Below are positions 23,780 through 33,271 of a stretch of DNA of 64,000 nt, in pieces. The notes beneath the pieces were generated by a model, which was not told the DNA's origin, made no database searches, and saw only the letters and a list, made by a program, of their open reading frames with translations. The stretch covers positions 1,426,001-1,490,000 of the forward strand of contig JADKAZ010000001.1 in NCBI GenBank assembly GCA_016719015.1, written 5' to 3'. This DNA is from Chitinophagaceae bacterium (GTDB lineage Bacteria > Bacteroidota > Bacteroidia > Chitinophagales > Chitinophagaceae). The translations under genes were made by a program, and so were the position numbers. Positions within the stretch are counted from its first letter, which is position 1. Each line of letters begins with the position of its first letter.

Positions 23780-24859
23780 ATGGTAAAATCATTTGCCCCC
23801 TTCCTCGCTGCCCTCCTTTTGTTTGCCTGTAACAAGAAGACTGAAAAAATAAACCCGACCGAAGAAAAAATAACTGAATCGGTGTACGCCTCTGGTGTTA
23901 TTAAAAGTAATAACCAGTACCAGGTTTTTTCTACGGTGAATGGGTTGGTGAAGGAGGTGCTGGTAACCGAAGGTGATGTGGTGAAAAAAGGAGATGCCAT
24001 CATGCGGTTATCGGATGTAACGGCCCGTCTGAATAATGAGAATGCACAGATAGCGGCTGATTATTCTTCGGTAGCTGCTAATGCCGACCGGCTGAATGCC
24101 CTCCGCATCGATATTGATATTGCTAAAACAAAAATGGATAATGATGCTTCGCTGGTAGAACGGCAGCGCAGCCTCTGGACACAGGGCATCGGCACCCGCA
24201 ATGAACTGGACCAACGGGAACTGACGTATAAAAATTCGGTGAATGCATACAACGCTGCTAAGTCCCGCTACGCCGATCTGCAAAAGCAAATCAATTTCCA
24301 GGCAAAGCAATCACAAAAAAATTTACAGATATCTAACAGCACTACCGGCGATTATGTTATTAAAAGCGAAGCCAACGGTAAAGTGTACAGCCTGCTGAAA
24401 GAGAAAGGTGAAATGGTGACGACACAAAATCCCGTGGCACTGGTGGGTGATGCTACCGGGTTTACCATTGAACTGCAGGTGGATGAATATGATATTACCC
24501 GGGTACTACCGGGACAAAAAATATTGCTGGGCATGGACAGCTATAAAGGACAGGTGTTTGAAGCGGAAGTAAAAAAAATAAACCCGGTGATGAATGCGCA
24601 ATCAAAATCATTTTTGGTGGAAGCTGTTTTTCTTACACCGCCACCGGCCCTGTATCCCAATCTAACTACGGAAGCGAATATCGTTATTGCAGTAAAAGAT
24701 AAAGTGCTGACCATTCCCCGCAGCTACCTGATGGATGATGGTACGGTGCTGCTGGAAAATAAAGAAAAAAGAAAAGTGGTCACCGGACTGAAAGATTACC
24801 AGAAAGTGGAAATCATCAGTGGGCTTACGAAGAACGATGTTATCCTTAAACCGGAGTAA
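23780..24859 (+). CDS. HlyD/RND-type periplasmic adaptor subunit (MacA-like)
   Basis: A 359-residue membrane-fusion protein of a tripartite exporter. The ATG at 23780 was chosen because it gives a lipoprotein leader (MVKSFAPFLAALLLFAC); an upstream in-frame ATG adds 21 residues that do not look like a leader. It has the lipoyl/barrel-sandwich half (VYASGVIKSNNQYQVFSTVNGLVKEVLVTEGDVVKKGDAIMRL), a coiled-coil hairpin (residues ~105-185, NENAQIAADYSSVAANADRL.. to ..QKQINFQAKQSQ), the second lipoyl half (GDYVIKSEANGKVYSLLKEKGEMV) and a beta-barrel with PRSYLMDDGTVLLEN. It overlaps the permease start by one base (TAATG), so adaptor, permease and ATPase form one operon. Confidence 0.9.
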   Translation: MVKSFAPFLAALLLFACNKKTEKINPTEEKITESVYASGVIKSNNQYQVFSTVNGLVKEVLVTEGDVVKKGDAIMRLSDVTARLNNENAQIAADYSSVAANADRLNALRIDIDIAKTKMDNDASLVERQRSLWTQGIGTRNELDQRELTYKNSVNAYNAAKSRYADLQKQINFQAKQSQKNLQISNSTTGDYVIKSEANGKVYSLLKEKGEMVTTQNPVALVGDATGFTIELQVDEYDITRVLPGQKILLGMDSYKGQVFEAEVKKINPVMNAQSKSFLVEAVFLTPPPALYPNLTTEANIVIAVKDKVLTIPRSYLMDDGTVLLENKEKRKVVTGLKDYQKVEIISGLTKNDVILKPE

Positions 24860-26117
24860 TGAACAATAAACTGATTTTCAGTATTGCCAAATCGCTGCTG
24901 GTAGCCCGGTGGAGACAAACATTGATAGCGGCTATCGGTGTTACGTTCAGCATCACCATGTTCATTACCCTGCTGAGTTTTATGACGGGATTAAATGATC
25001 TGCTGGACGGTCTCATCCTGAACCGTACGCCGCATATCCGTTTGTACAATGAAGTAAAGCCGAATAAAAACCAACCGGTGAACAGTGCAGTTGGATATAA
25101 AGACTCTTATAATTTTATCAGCTCCATTAAATCGGGTGGCAGCCGCCAGGAAATTTATAACAGCGGTGCCATTATGCAGGCCTTACAAAAAGACAGCCGG
25201 GTGCTGGGTTATTCTCCCAAACTGATTGCCCAGGTTTTTTATAATGAAGGCACGGTTGATATTACCGGTGTCATCAATGGTATTGATGTGCTGGCAGAAA
25301 ATAAACTGTTTCATTTTAATGATTATATCACGGCGGGTTCGGCATTGGATATAAGCCGGGTGCCCAACAGTATTGTATTGGGAAAAGGGCTGGCAGAAAA
25401 ATTAATGGCCGATGTGGGTGATGTGGTACAGGTAACCACTTCAAAGGGTGAACGTTTTTCACTACGGGTGGTTGGTTATTTTCAATCGGGTATTGCAGAA
25501 TTGGATAAAGTGCAGAGTTATGCATCGGTAAGTACGGTACAAAAATTATTGGGCAAGCCGGGTAATTATATTACCGATTTACAAATTAAAATGAAAGACA
25601 TTACCACCGCCCCGGCCGTGGCAGCAGAATACCGGCTCCTGTTCCGGGCTGATGCGGAAGATATACAAACAGCGAACTCGCAATTTGAAACGGGCAGTTC
25701 TATCCGTTCCCTTATTTCTTATACCGTTGGTATTACCTTATTAATTGTTGCCGGTTTTGGTATCTATAATATCCTGAACATGATGATCTATGAAAAAATG
25801 GATTCGATCGCTATTTTAAAAGCGACCGGCTTTTCAGGACGGGATGTGAAAAAGATCTTTCTCATCATTGCCTTAAGCATTGGTTTTTTTGTGGCCTTGT
25901 TGGTTTGATTTTAGGATTCAGTTTATCATCAGCTATTGACCAGGTGCCATTCAATACGGCTTCGTTGCCAACTATTAAAACCTACCCCATCAATTATAAC
26001 CCGTTGTTTTATGTTATCGGTATTGTTTTTTCATTGGTCACTACTTACTTCGCCGGTTGGTTCCCGGCCCGCAAAGCCAGTAAGGTAGACCCTGTTGTTA
26101 TTATAAGAGGTAAATAG
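24859..26117 (+). pseudogene. FtsX/MacB-type ABC permease, split by a one-base frame shift
   Basis: The first 349 codons (24859-25908) give an ABC permease of the FtsX/LolC/MacB class: membrane helix 1 near residue 20-45 (TLIAAIGVTFSITMFITLLSF), a ~220-residue periplasmic domain, then helices 2 and 3 (SYTVGITLLIVAGFGIYNILNMM, FLIIALSIGFFVALLV). A stop follows at 25906-25908. The missing end, LILGFSLSS.. and the last helix PLFYVIGIVFSLVTTYFAGWFPARKASKVDPVVIIRGK, is found in another frame to 26117. One added base near 25903 would join them as ..FFVALLGLILGF... The product would be about 420 residues. The partner ATPase begins 1 bp later. Sequencing error is as likely as a true mutation. Confidence 0.85.
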
Positions 26118-26118
26118 T

Positions 26119-26799
26119 ATGAGTGAAATAATACTGGAAGCCAGACATATCAATAAAAGTTTTCACGACCCGGTTACCTTCCCGGTATTGACGGATATTA
26201 CTTTTTCCATTAACAAAGGTGAGTTTGTATCGGTAACAGGAAAATCCGGTTGCGGAAAATCTACCCTGCTCTATGTTTTATCAACGATGGATACCGATTA
26301 TGAAGGTGAGTTGCTGATCGATAATGAAATGATGACGGATAAAAAAGAAGCGACCCTGGCCCGGGTTCGCAATGAAAAGATTGGCTTCGTATTCCAGTTC
26401 CATTATTTATTAAATGAGTTCAACGTATTGCGAAACGTTATGCTGCCGGGATTAAAACTGAATAAATACCCGGAGAAAGAAATAGAACACCGGGCTATGG
26501 AAAAATTGAAAATACTCGGCATTGATCATCTCGCTTTAAAAAAAGCAAACCTTGTGTCGGGTGGAGAAAAACAACGGGTGGCCATTGCCCGTGCCCTTAT
26601 CAACGATCCGCATATCATCATGGGTGATGAGCCAACCGGAAACCTGGATAATAAAAACAGCGATATCGTCTTTGATATTTTCAAACAACTGGCGGCTGAA
26701 TTCAACCAGACCTTGCTCATTGTAACACATGATGAAGCCTTTGCTGCCAGGACCAACCGCATCATTAAAATGGAAGACGGAAAAATTATAAGTCAGTAA
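26119..26799 (+). CDS. ABC transporter ATP-binding protein (LolD/MacB type)
   Basis: A 226-residue nucleotide-binding subunit. Walker A is GKSGCGKST (residues ~40-48), followed by the Q-loop (FVFQFHYLL), the signature LVSGGEKQRVAIARAL, Walker B IIMGDEPTGNLD, and the H-loop (LIVTHDEAFA). It powers the exporter formed with the FtsX-type permease and HlyD-like adaptor just upstream; the ATG is 1 bp after the permease stop, which implies coupling. The exported compound (peptide, lipid or drug) cannot be read from sequence. Confidence 0.95.
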   Translation: MSEIILEARHINKSFHDPVTFPVLTDITFSINKGEFVSVTGKSGCGKSTLLYVLSTMDTDYEGELLIDNEMMTDKKEATLARVRNEKIGFVFQFHYLLNEFNVLRNVMLPGLKLNKYPEKEIEHRAMEKLKILGIDHLALKKANLVSGGEKQRVAIARALINDPHIIMGDEPTGNLDNKNSDIVFDIFKQLAAEFNQTLLIVTHDEAFAARTNRIIKMEDGKIISQ

Positions 26800-26825
26800 T
26801 TACCTGTTCCATTAATTATGCCGTT

Positions 26826-28142
26826 CTATTTCTTCATTGGCTGCCGTTTCCAGTACGTCAGCGAACGCCACACCCATTCAAAAGGACCGAAACGGAAATA
26901 CTTCATCCAGATAGAAGAGAAAATGAGCTGGAACAACCAGACTGCACCCACCACATAATACAGCTGATGAAACCGCAGCTTATTATAATATCCAAGTCCG
27001 TACCCGTAAAAGAACAGTGTACAGATAATGCTTTGCATTAAATAATTGGTGAAGGCCATCTGTCCCACATTTGCCAATGCCTTCATGAGCCAGGGCACCA
27101 GCTTGCTGCGGAAGATAAGCATGACCAAGCTGGCATGCCCGATCGCTAAGGGTATGCGCCGGAATTCTGCAAACACATCATGCGATGAACGCCACCGGTC
27201 TGTATAAAGGCCGGTGTTTCCAAAGCCCATCCAGTATTTGTCAAATATGAGCCAGGCCACGGGGATGCCGATGCCATAACCTATGAACATCCACATAGCA
27301 TAAGTAGAGGTCTTTAATTTATTGCTGAAGAAACCCCAGCCAAACATGGCCATGCCCAGAAACATCATACAAAACAAATCCCAGGGGTAATGATACATAT
27401 ACATTACTTCCACCCCCGCATTCTGTGGAATGAAATAGGTAAAGATGGTGGCATAGTCCGACTGCATCTTGCGGATATTCTCATTCGTTTTCGCTGTATC
27501 CGGCTTTTGGTTCTTTTCTATGTCCGTCCAGAATGCAATGGCACCCTGCTGTTCGGCCGTCAGTTCTTTCTTTTCCTTCTTCGCCTGCACCGCTTCCACA
27601 TAGTCTTTGCGTTTTTCCCGGAATTCATTCCAGCCCCATTGTCTTTTTACCATAGCAGCCGCTACACAAAACAATGCTATCATCAGCAGGTGTTTGGGTT
27701 TTAGTTTGCGGAAAGCAAACAAGACCATACCGGCAAGACCATAGAAAAAAAGTATATCACCACCCCATAGCAACACAAAACAATTGAACAGGCCAAACAG
27801 TACCAGCCATAATAACCGGCGGTAATAATATTCCGCTACGGTGGGCATGCCCGGTATTTCTTTTTTATTCAGCATGAACAAAACCATACCGGCACCAAAG
27901 AGCATGGAGAATAAACCCCGCATCGTTCCCTCAAATAAAACAAACACCGTGGCAAACGTATAATAATCGCTGCCATGCCGTGGACCATTCACCAGCGGAT
28001 ACCAGAAATTCGGGTTGATACCAAAGCCGGGTATGTTCATCATCAGTATGCCCAGCAGGGCCACCCCGCGGATGGTATCAATACTTTTGATACGATCTGC
28101 GGAAGCTACCGGTGCTGTACCTGCTGTCAGTTGTTGGTCCAT
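26826..28142 (-). CDS. DUF418 family membrane protein, paralog 1
   Basis: A 438-residue integral membrane protein. The start RIKSIDTIRGVALLGILMMNIPGFG and the end VGQMAFTNYLMQSIICTLFFYGYGLGYYNKL..YYVVGAVWLFQLIFSSIWMKYFRFGPFEWVWRSLTYW are the two signature regions of the DUF418 (YeiB-like) family, an acyltransferase-related, heparan-glucosaminide-like fold with ~10 helices. The R-G-x-A-L-x-G-I-L pattern carries the conserved Arg. The second paralog lies 103 bp upstream on the same strand, so both were probably duplicated and co-transcribed. Function in acyl transfer to envelope sugars is inferred from the family. Confidence 0.9.
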   Translation of the reverse strand: MDQQLTAGTAPVASADRIKSIDTIRGVALLGILMMNIPGFGINPNFWYPLVNGPRHGSDYYTFATVFVLFEGTMRGLFSMLFGAGMVLFMLNKKEIPGMPTVAEYYYRRLLWLVLFGLFNCFVLLWGGDILFFYGLAGMVLFAFRKLKPKHLLMIALFCVAAAMVKRQWGWNEFREKRKDYVEAVQAKKEKKELTAEQQGAIAFWTDIEKNQKPDTAKTNENIRKMQSDYATIFTYFIPQNAGVEVMYMYHYPWDLFCMMFLGMAMFGWGFFSNKLKTSTYAMWMFIGYGIGIPVAWLIFDKYWMGFGNTGLYTDRWRSSHDVFAEFRRIPLAIGHASLVMLIFRSKLVPWLMKALANVGQMAFTNYLMQSIICTLFFYGYGLGYYNKLRFHQLYYVVGAVWLFQLIFSSIWMKYFRFGPFEWVWRSLTYWKRQPMKK

Positions 28143-28168
28143 GATGGTCGTTTAATATTTTTTATATC

Positions 28169-28239
28169 GGAACGCTGATTGTTATGATTAGCAAGATTTA
28201 CACAGCTATTATCATATACATCATCATAATCTGCGTTCC
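28169..28239. repeat. Imperfect inverted repeat between the two DUF418 genes
   Basis: GGAACGCTGATT..ATGAT (28169-28188) and ATCATAATCTGCGTTCC (28223-28239) form an imperfect hairpin with a 34-bp loop. The ATCATAATCTGCGTTCC half is a sequence type that recurs between Bacteroidota genes. Confidence 0.5.
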
Positions 28240-28245
28240 CTCTTT

Positions 28246-29697
28246 TTATTTTTTATTGGGTAGCCACTTCCTGTACACCAAACACCTCCACAGCCATTCC
28301 ACCGGTCCCATGGTATAATATCGCAACCACAAAACAGAAAATACAATTTGTACCAGCACCACTTCGGCCACAAAGAAATACAGCTCCCACTGCTGCAGCC
28401 TGCCGAAATACCCAAAGCCATACCCATAGAAAAAGAAAGTGCAGATGATGGTTTGTAAAATATAATTGGTGAGTGCCATTTGCCCGGCCGCTGCCAGTGC
28501 TTTCCATATCCAGCTGAACAGTTTCCAGTTCATCCGTACCAGCCATAGTAATAATGATGCATAACCTGTTGCCAGTACAATTCTTTCAATGGGGAAGAAC
28601 ATATCGTACGGCAGGGGCTGCTTCTCTATGTAGCTGGCATAGTCAGTAATTTTCAGTTGCTGAAAATGAATCCTAAACCAGGCCAGTGCTACACCAATAA
28701 TTATGGCCACTACTGCGATCACCAAATATTTTGAGGAAGAAAACCGGGAGCTGAAAAAGCCGATACTGAATAAGGCCATGCCCAAAAACATCAGCGACCC
28801 GATATCCCATATACCAATTTTATATAACCAGGTGGATTCCCGCTGCTGGGACCGGGGCATTAAACTATAGGCCACTTTACCCCAGCTGTCACGCATCATT
28901 TTATTATTGGCCACCGTGGTAGCCGAATCATATTTCAATGATTTCACCATGCCTTCCCATTTTCCTTTTTCCCCTGCCTGTTTTTTAGTGAGGGTATCGT
29001 TTTTACGGGCCATGGAATCAAGCCGCTTATTGTTGAGCAATGTATCTTTTAATAAAACGGTGTCCTTTGTACGGTCCAGGCTATCTTTTATTGCCCGGGT
29101 GGTACTATCGGCTTTGAATCGCTTCTCGATTTTTATTACCGCCGTGTATTTCTTGTAATCATTTTTATCATCGGCATAGTTCCAGTATTGTTTGCCACAA
29201 TAGATGAGGGTGCAAACAACCGCTGCAATAAAAAATCCTTTCGCCTTAAGCCGGGTAAAACCAAAAAGTAAAATACCAAGTACCCCATACTGAAATAAGA
29301 TATCACCCGGCCATAATAAGATAAAAGCATTCAGCACCCCAAAGGCCATCAGCCATAACATTCTTCTTATATATACATCACCGGTACTGGTGGCGACAGG
29401 ATGTTCTTTCTTTTGCAGGAGTAATAAGATGCCGGCGCCAAACAATATGGCAAACAGGGCTCTCATCTTTCCTTCAAAGATCATGGAGATGATGGTCATC
29501 AATTTATAATTACCGCCATGCATGCCGGTATGATAAAAAAGCCGTTCGTTGTTGGTGAAACCGCCAAACTCCCAGATGCTGATCAGCAGCATACCAAAAA
29601 GGGCAAAGCCTCTTATCACATCCAGAGAAAACAAACGGGAATTACCGGTAGTTGCAGGTAAAATAGTGTCACCCGGTGACGAAGGAGTAAGACTCAT
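28246..29697 (-). CDS. DUF418 family membrane protein, paralog 2
   Basis: A 483-residue paralog of the gene at 26826-28142. The ATG at 29695-29697 (MSLTPSSPGDTILPA..) is preferred; the longest frame begins 27 codons earlier at 29778. It repeats the family signatures (SRLFSLDVIRGFALFGMLLISIWEFGGF and ALAAAGQMALTNYILQTIICTFFFYGYGFGYFGRLQ). It differs by a long charged, helical insertion in the middle (YTAVIKIEKRFKADSTTRAIKDSLDRTKD.. to ..MARKNDTLTKKQAGEKGK), which probably forms a cytoplasmic or periplasmic coil. It is the first of the two genes to be transcribed. Confidence 0.9.
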   Translation of the reverse strand: MSLTPSSPGDTILPATTGNSRLFSLDVIRGFALFGMLLISIWEFGGFTNNERLFYHTGMHGGNYKLMTIISMIFEGKMRALFAILFGAGILLLLQKKEHPVATSTGDVYIRRMLWLMAFGVLNAFILLWPGDILFQYGVLGILLFGFTRLKAKGFFIAAVVCTLIYCGKQYWNYADDKNDYKKYTAVIKIEKRFKADSTTRAIKDSLDRTKDTVLLKDTLLNNKRLDSMARKNDTLTKKQAGEKGKWEGMVKSLKYDSATTVANNKMMRDSWGKVAYSLMPRSQQRESTWLYKIGIWDIGSLMFLGMALFSIGFFSSRFSSSKYLVIAVVAIIIGVALAWFRIHFQQLKITDYASYIEKQPLPYDMFFPIERIVLATGYASLLLWLVRMNWKLFSWIWKALAAAGQMALTNYILQTIICTFFFYGYGFGYFGRLQQWELYFFVAEVVLVQIVFSVLWLRYYTMGPVEWLWRCLVYRKWLPNKK

Positions 29698-29878
29698 TGG
29701 CGTTGGTTTAATGTTTCCTTCGGGTAACAGGTTTAAATGTAAGTATTTAAAATGGAAGACAGAAGGACTATCCGCCAATAATAATTAAACCCCTTGCTCA
29801 TGTGTATTAATCATAACCGGCTGTGACCGGCATCAGCAGCAACAGCCATTCCCCTTACGAACTTTAGAAAAAGAAAGT

Positions 29879-30631
29879 ATGAAAAGTCTCGCCAATAAAG
29901 TCGCCATTGTAACCGGGGCAGGCTCCGGAATTGGCCGTGCTATTGCCTGGCAATATGCTGATGAAGGCGCCAAAGTGGTGGTAGCCGATATTGATGAAAT
30001 AGGTGGCACCCAAACAGTAGCCCTCATCAAAAAAAATAATGGAGAGGCGATTTTTATCAAATCAGATTCTTCCAGTGCAGCAGATAATCAATCGTTGGTA
30101 GAAGAAACAGTAAAACATTATGGTGGTCTTCATATTGCCTGCAATAATGCCGGCATCGGTGGGCCACTTGGTGTTACAGGAGAATACCCGATCGATGGCT
30201 GGAACAAAGTGATTGGTATTAATCTGACTGGTGTTTTCTATGGCATGCATTACCAGATCCCTGCCATGCTTGAATCTGGTGAAGGTTCTATTGTCAATGT
30301 TGCTTCTATACTCGGACAGGCGGGAACGAAATTTTCTCCGGCTTATGTAGCGGCGAAACATGGTGTGGTGGGTCTTACCAAAGCGGCTGCATTAGAATAT
30401 GCTGATAAAAATATCCGCATTAATTCTGTTGGGCCCGGTTATATCGTCACACCGCTATTAACGAAGACCCTTACTGATGAGCAAATGAAACCGTTGGCCG
30501 GTCTGCATCCTATTGGTCGCCTGGGTCAGCCGGGAGAAGTGGCAGAGCTGGTGCTATGGCTCAGTTCACCGAAAGCATCTTTTGTAACGGGATCGTATTA
30601 TCCTGTAGATGGCGGATACCTGGCACAATAG
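29879..30631 (+). CDS. SDR family oxidoreductase (glucose 1-dehydrogenase-like)
   Basis: A 250-residue short-chain dehydrogenase. The nucleotide site is VTGAGSGIGRAIAWQYA, with VADID after strand 2 (acidic residue suited to NAD); NNAG is around residue 87, the catalytic Ser precedes the YVAAKHG motif (Tyr-x-x-x-Lys) at about 155-159, and GPGYIVTPLL and YPVDGGYLAQ end the sequence. It belongs to the classical SDR group used for glucose, ribitol or 3-ketoacyl substrates; no substrate can be fixed. It differs clearly from the SDR at 11994-12737. Confidence 0.9.
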   Translation: MKSLANKVAIVTGAGSGIGRAIAWQYADEGAKVVVADIDEIGGTQTVALIKKNNGEAIFIKSDSSSAADNQSLVEETVKHYGGLHIACNNAGIGGPLGVTGEYPIDGWNKVIGINLTGVFYGMHYQIPAMLESGEGSIVNVASILGQAGTKFSPAYVAAKHGVVGLTKAAALEYADKNIRINSVGPGYIVTPLLTKTLTDEQMKPLAGLHPIGRLGQPGEVAELVLWLSSPKASFVTGSYYPVDGGYLAQ

Positions 30632-30726
30632 ATTATAATACAGGAATTCAATTGTAGAGCATGTTGAGTAAATGGGTTCGTTTCTTTTCTATGATCTCCG
30701 TGTTCTCTCCTTATTTTTGATCTTCC

Positions 30727-31581
30727 ATGTCATTATATATCAGTTCGCTTAATTCGGGCAGTAATGCCAATTGTTATTATGTCGGCAATAGCCAGGAAGC
30801 TGTACTGATTGATGCAGGACTCAGTTGCCGGGAAACAGAAAAGCGGATGAAGCAACTGGGTTTAGCGATGGACAAGGTGAAAGCGATTTTTGTATCGCAT
30901 GAACACTCGGATCATATTACCGGTGTGCCGGGCATTTCCAAAAAATTTCAACTGCCGGTATATATTACGGAGGCTACTCATAAAAACTGCCGCTTACCTA
31001 TCGAGCCGCATCTGATTGCTTCTTTTAACCATGCAAAGCCGGTGGTGATTGGTAATTTATCGGTGTTTCCCTTTCGCAAAAGTCATGATGCACAGGACCC
31101 GCATAGTTTTTTAGTGAGTGGTCATGGTGTAAACGTAGGTGTTATCACCGACATCGGTTATGCCTGCAAACAGGTGATGAAATATTTTAGTCTGTGTGAT
31201 GCCGCTTTTCTTGAATCAAATTATTGTGCTGATATGCTGGCCAATGGCAACTATCCTTATTACCTGCAACAGCGTATCAGTGGCGATGAGGGACACCTGA
31301 GTAATGCACAGGCCCTGGAATTATTCCAGCAATACAGATCGCCGGCATTGCGCCTGTTGATCTTATCGCATTTATCCAAAAACAATAATAACCCGGAACT
31401 GGTCAACAGTTTGTTTACCCAACATGCCGGTGATACAAAAATTGTGGTAGCCTCCAGGTATGCCGCCTCAGCAGTATTTGAGGTTAGCGGGGATGCGGGT
31501 CGTCGTCTTTCTGTTTTACACAGCAGTGCAAAAACACATCTAAAGAAAGTGAAGAATGAGAGGCAGTTGTCCTTGTTTTGA
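30727..31581 (+). CDS. MBL-fold metallo-hydrolase, YycJ/WalJ-like
   Basis: A 284-residue metallo-beta-lactamase-fold protein of the WalJ (YycJ) type: SLNSGSNANCYYVGNSQEAVLIDAGLSCRETEKRM at the start, then SHEHSDHITGV with the HxHxDH metal motif near residue 58-64. The C-terminal part contains FLESNYCADM, typical of this subgroup, and LILSHLSKNNNNPELV with the late His. WalJ homologs act on nucleic acid and are linked to cell-wall/DNA processing in Firmicutes; the role in Bacteroidota is not established. The C-terminal ~20 residues (SAKTHLKKVKNERQ) are basic. Confidence 0.9.
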   Translation: MSLYISSLNSGSNANCYYVGNSQEAVLIDAGLSCRETEKRMKQLGLAMDKVKAIFVSHEHSDHITGVPGISKKFQLPVYITEATHKNCRLPIEPHLIASFNHAKPVVIGNLSVFPFRKSHDAQDPHSFLVSGHGVNVGVITDIGYACKQVMKYFSLCDAAFLESNYCADMLANGNYPYYLQQRISGDEGHLSNAQALELFQQYRSPALRLLILSHLSKNNNNPELVNSLFTQHAGDTKIVVASRYAASAVFEVSGDAGRRLSVLHSSAKTHLKKVKNERQLSLF

Positions 31582-31677
31582 TTTATTGAACCAGCAGAAA
31601 TAAATATCCTCCCGGTTTTCATATAAATTCTTAGTTTCGCCCTTCTTTCAAGCAAACGAATATGAAGTCTTACTAAG

Positions 31678-31717
31678 GCTCAGTCTGACAACTACTGAAT
31701 TACTGAGCTTATTTTTT
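31678..31717 (+). terminator. Hairpin with T-run upstream of the MATE gene (terminator or attenuator)
   Basis: GCTCAGT (31678-31684) pairs with ACTGAGC (31702-31708) and the 3' arm is followed by TTATTTTTT. It lies 97 bp past the stop of the preceding gene and 77 bp before the MATE start, after a possible tiny frame (ATGAAGTCTTACTAA). It may end the upstream transcript or regulate the next gene. Confidence 0.45.
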
Positions 31718-31794
31718 CGGACCGTTTATCAAGCAGGCAACTACTTCCTGTTGTCTGTTTATTCGTTTTCATTAATTTCAAAAGATTTTCAACC

Positions 31795-33213
31795 ATGTCG
31801 CAATCAACTTATACCAATAAGGTCTCTTATTTTTTTTCACTTTTCAAGCAATCACTGCGTGGCGGTGAGTATGATTATACAACGGGCAGCATCAGGGCCG
31901 CCATTTTGTTATTGGCCGTGCCGATGATACTTGAATTAAGTCTTGAATCTGTCTTTGCTCTTGTAGATATATTTTTTGTCAGTAAGCTTGGCTCCAATGC
32001 TGTACAAACCGTAGGGCTGACAGAATCGGTTATTACATTAGTTTATTCCTTAGCCATCGGGCTAAGTACAGCGGCTACTGCTATGGTGGCCCGGAGGATC
32101 GGGGAAAAAAATCCTGAAGCAGCTGCCCATGCCGGTATGCAGGCATTGATCATGTCGCTGATTGCAACGGTGTTTATCAGTGCAGCGGGAATTATTTTCG
32201 CCCCGGATATACTCCGCATCATGGGTGCCACACCTGTTGTGATAAAAGAGGGAGCAGTTTTTACCCGTATCATGCTGGGAGGCAGTGTTGTCATTATTTT
32301 ACTATTTCTTATCAATGGTATTTTTCGTGGTGCCGGCAATGCCGCTATTGCGATGCGGAGTTTATGGATAGCCAGTATTATCAATATAATATTATGTCCT
32401 GCCTTCATCAATGGCTGGGGACCTTTGCCTGAACTTGGATTAAAAGGAGCCGCCATCGCTACCGTGATCGGCCGGGGCACCGGTGTATTGTATCAATGCT
32501 ATTTTTTATTTAAAGGGAAAAAAGGTAGTATCAGTTTAGGCAAGGAACATTTCATTATTGATTTCCCCTTAATGAAATCATTGGTGAAGATTGCCTGGCC
32601 AGCAACTTTTCAATTTATTATTGCCTCGGGCAGCTGGATAGTGCTGGCACACTTAGTAGCGGTTACCGGTGGCACCCATGCATCTGCCGGTTACCAGATA
32701 GCTATCCGCAATATGGTATTCTTTATTTTACCGGCCTGGGGTCTCAGTAATGCGGCTGCCACGTTAGTAGGACAGAACCTCGGCGCCAAACAACCGGACC
32801 GTGCAGAAAAGAGTGTATTACTCACGACGAAGTACAATGCTATTTTTATGTCAGGAGTGATGCTGTTGTTTATATTTTTTGCCCGACCCATCATCAGCTT
32901 TTTTACAACGGTACCGGAAGATTTAAAATTTGGGGCACAGGCATTACAAATTATGGGCACCGGTTATATATTTTATGGCATTGGTATGGTGATGATACAG
33001 GCACTGAATGGTGCCGGTGATACCAAAACACCCACCTGGATAAATTTCTTTGGGTTCTGGCTGTTCCAGATTCCTTTGGCCTACTTATTAGTAAAAGTTT
33101 TTAAGCTGGGAGTCGTAGGTGCTTTTATTGCCATTCCAGTCGCAGAATCGGCACTGGCTATAGCTGCCTGGTATTATTTTAAGAAAGGAAAATGGAAAAA
33201 AGTGAAAGTGTAG
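31795..33213 (+). CDS. MATE family efflux transporter
   Basis: A 472-residue protein with about 12 hydrophobic segments in the MATE arrangement (two six-helix halves). The first half begins near GSIRAAILLLAVPMILELSLESVFALVDIFFVSKLG, and FRGAGNAAIAMRS and ALNGAGDTKTPTWINF are the matching loops of the two halves. MATE proteins expel cationic or organic compounds using Na+ or H+ gradients. The Bacteroidota copy is usually chromosomal and single. A hairpin with a T-run lies 77 bp upstream of the ATG and could act as an attenuator. Confidence 0.95.
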   Translation: MSQSTYTNKVSYFFSLFKQSLRGGEYDYTTGSIRAAILLLAVPMILELSLESVFALVDIFFVSKLGSNAVQTVGLTESVITLVYSLAIGLSTAATAMVARRIGEKNPEAAAHAGMQALIMSLIATVFISAAGIIFAPDILRIMGATPVVIKEGAVFTRIMLGGSVVIILLFLINGIFRGAGNAAIAMRSLWIASIINIILCPAFINGWGPLPELGLKGAAIATVIGRGTGVLYQCYFLFKGKKGSISLGKEHFIIDFPLMKSLVKIAWPATFQFIIASGSWIVLAHLVAVTGGTHASAGYQIAIRNMVFFILPAWGLSNAAATLVGQNLGAKQPDRAEKSVLLTTKYNAIFMSGVMLLFIFFARPIISFFTTVPEDLKFGAQALQIMGTGYIFYGIGMVMIQALNGAGDTKTPTWINFFGFWLFQIPLAYLLVKVFKLGVVGAFIAIPVAESALAIAAWYYFKKGKWKKVKV

Positions 33214-33271
33214 CGTATTCCGGTATTTCTCTTTCTGCAAGTAATTCGTATTTCATACTTTTAATGTAGTT

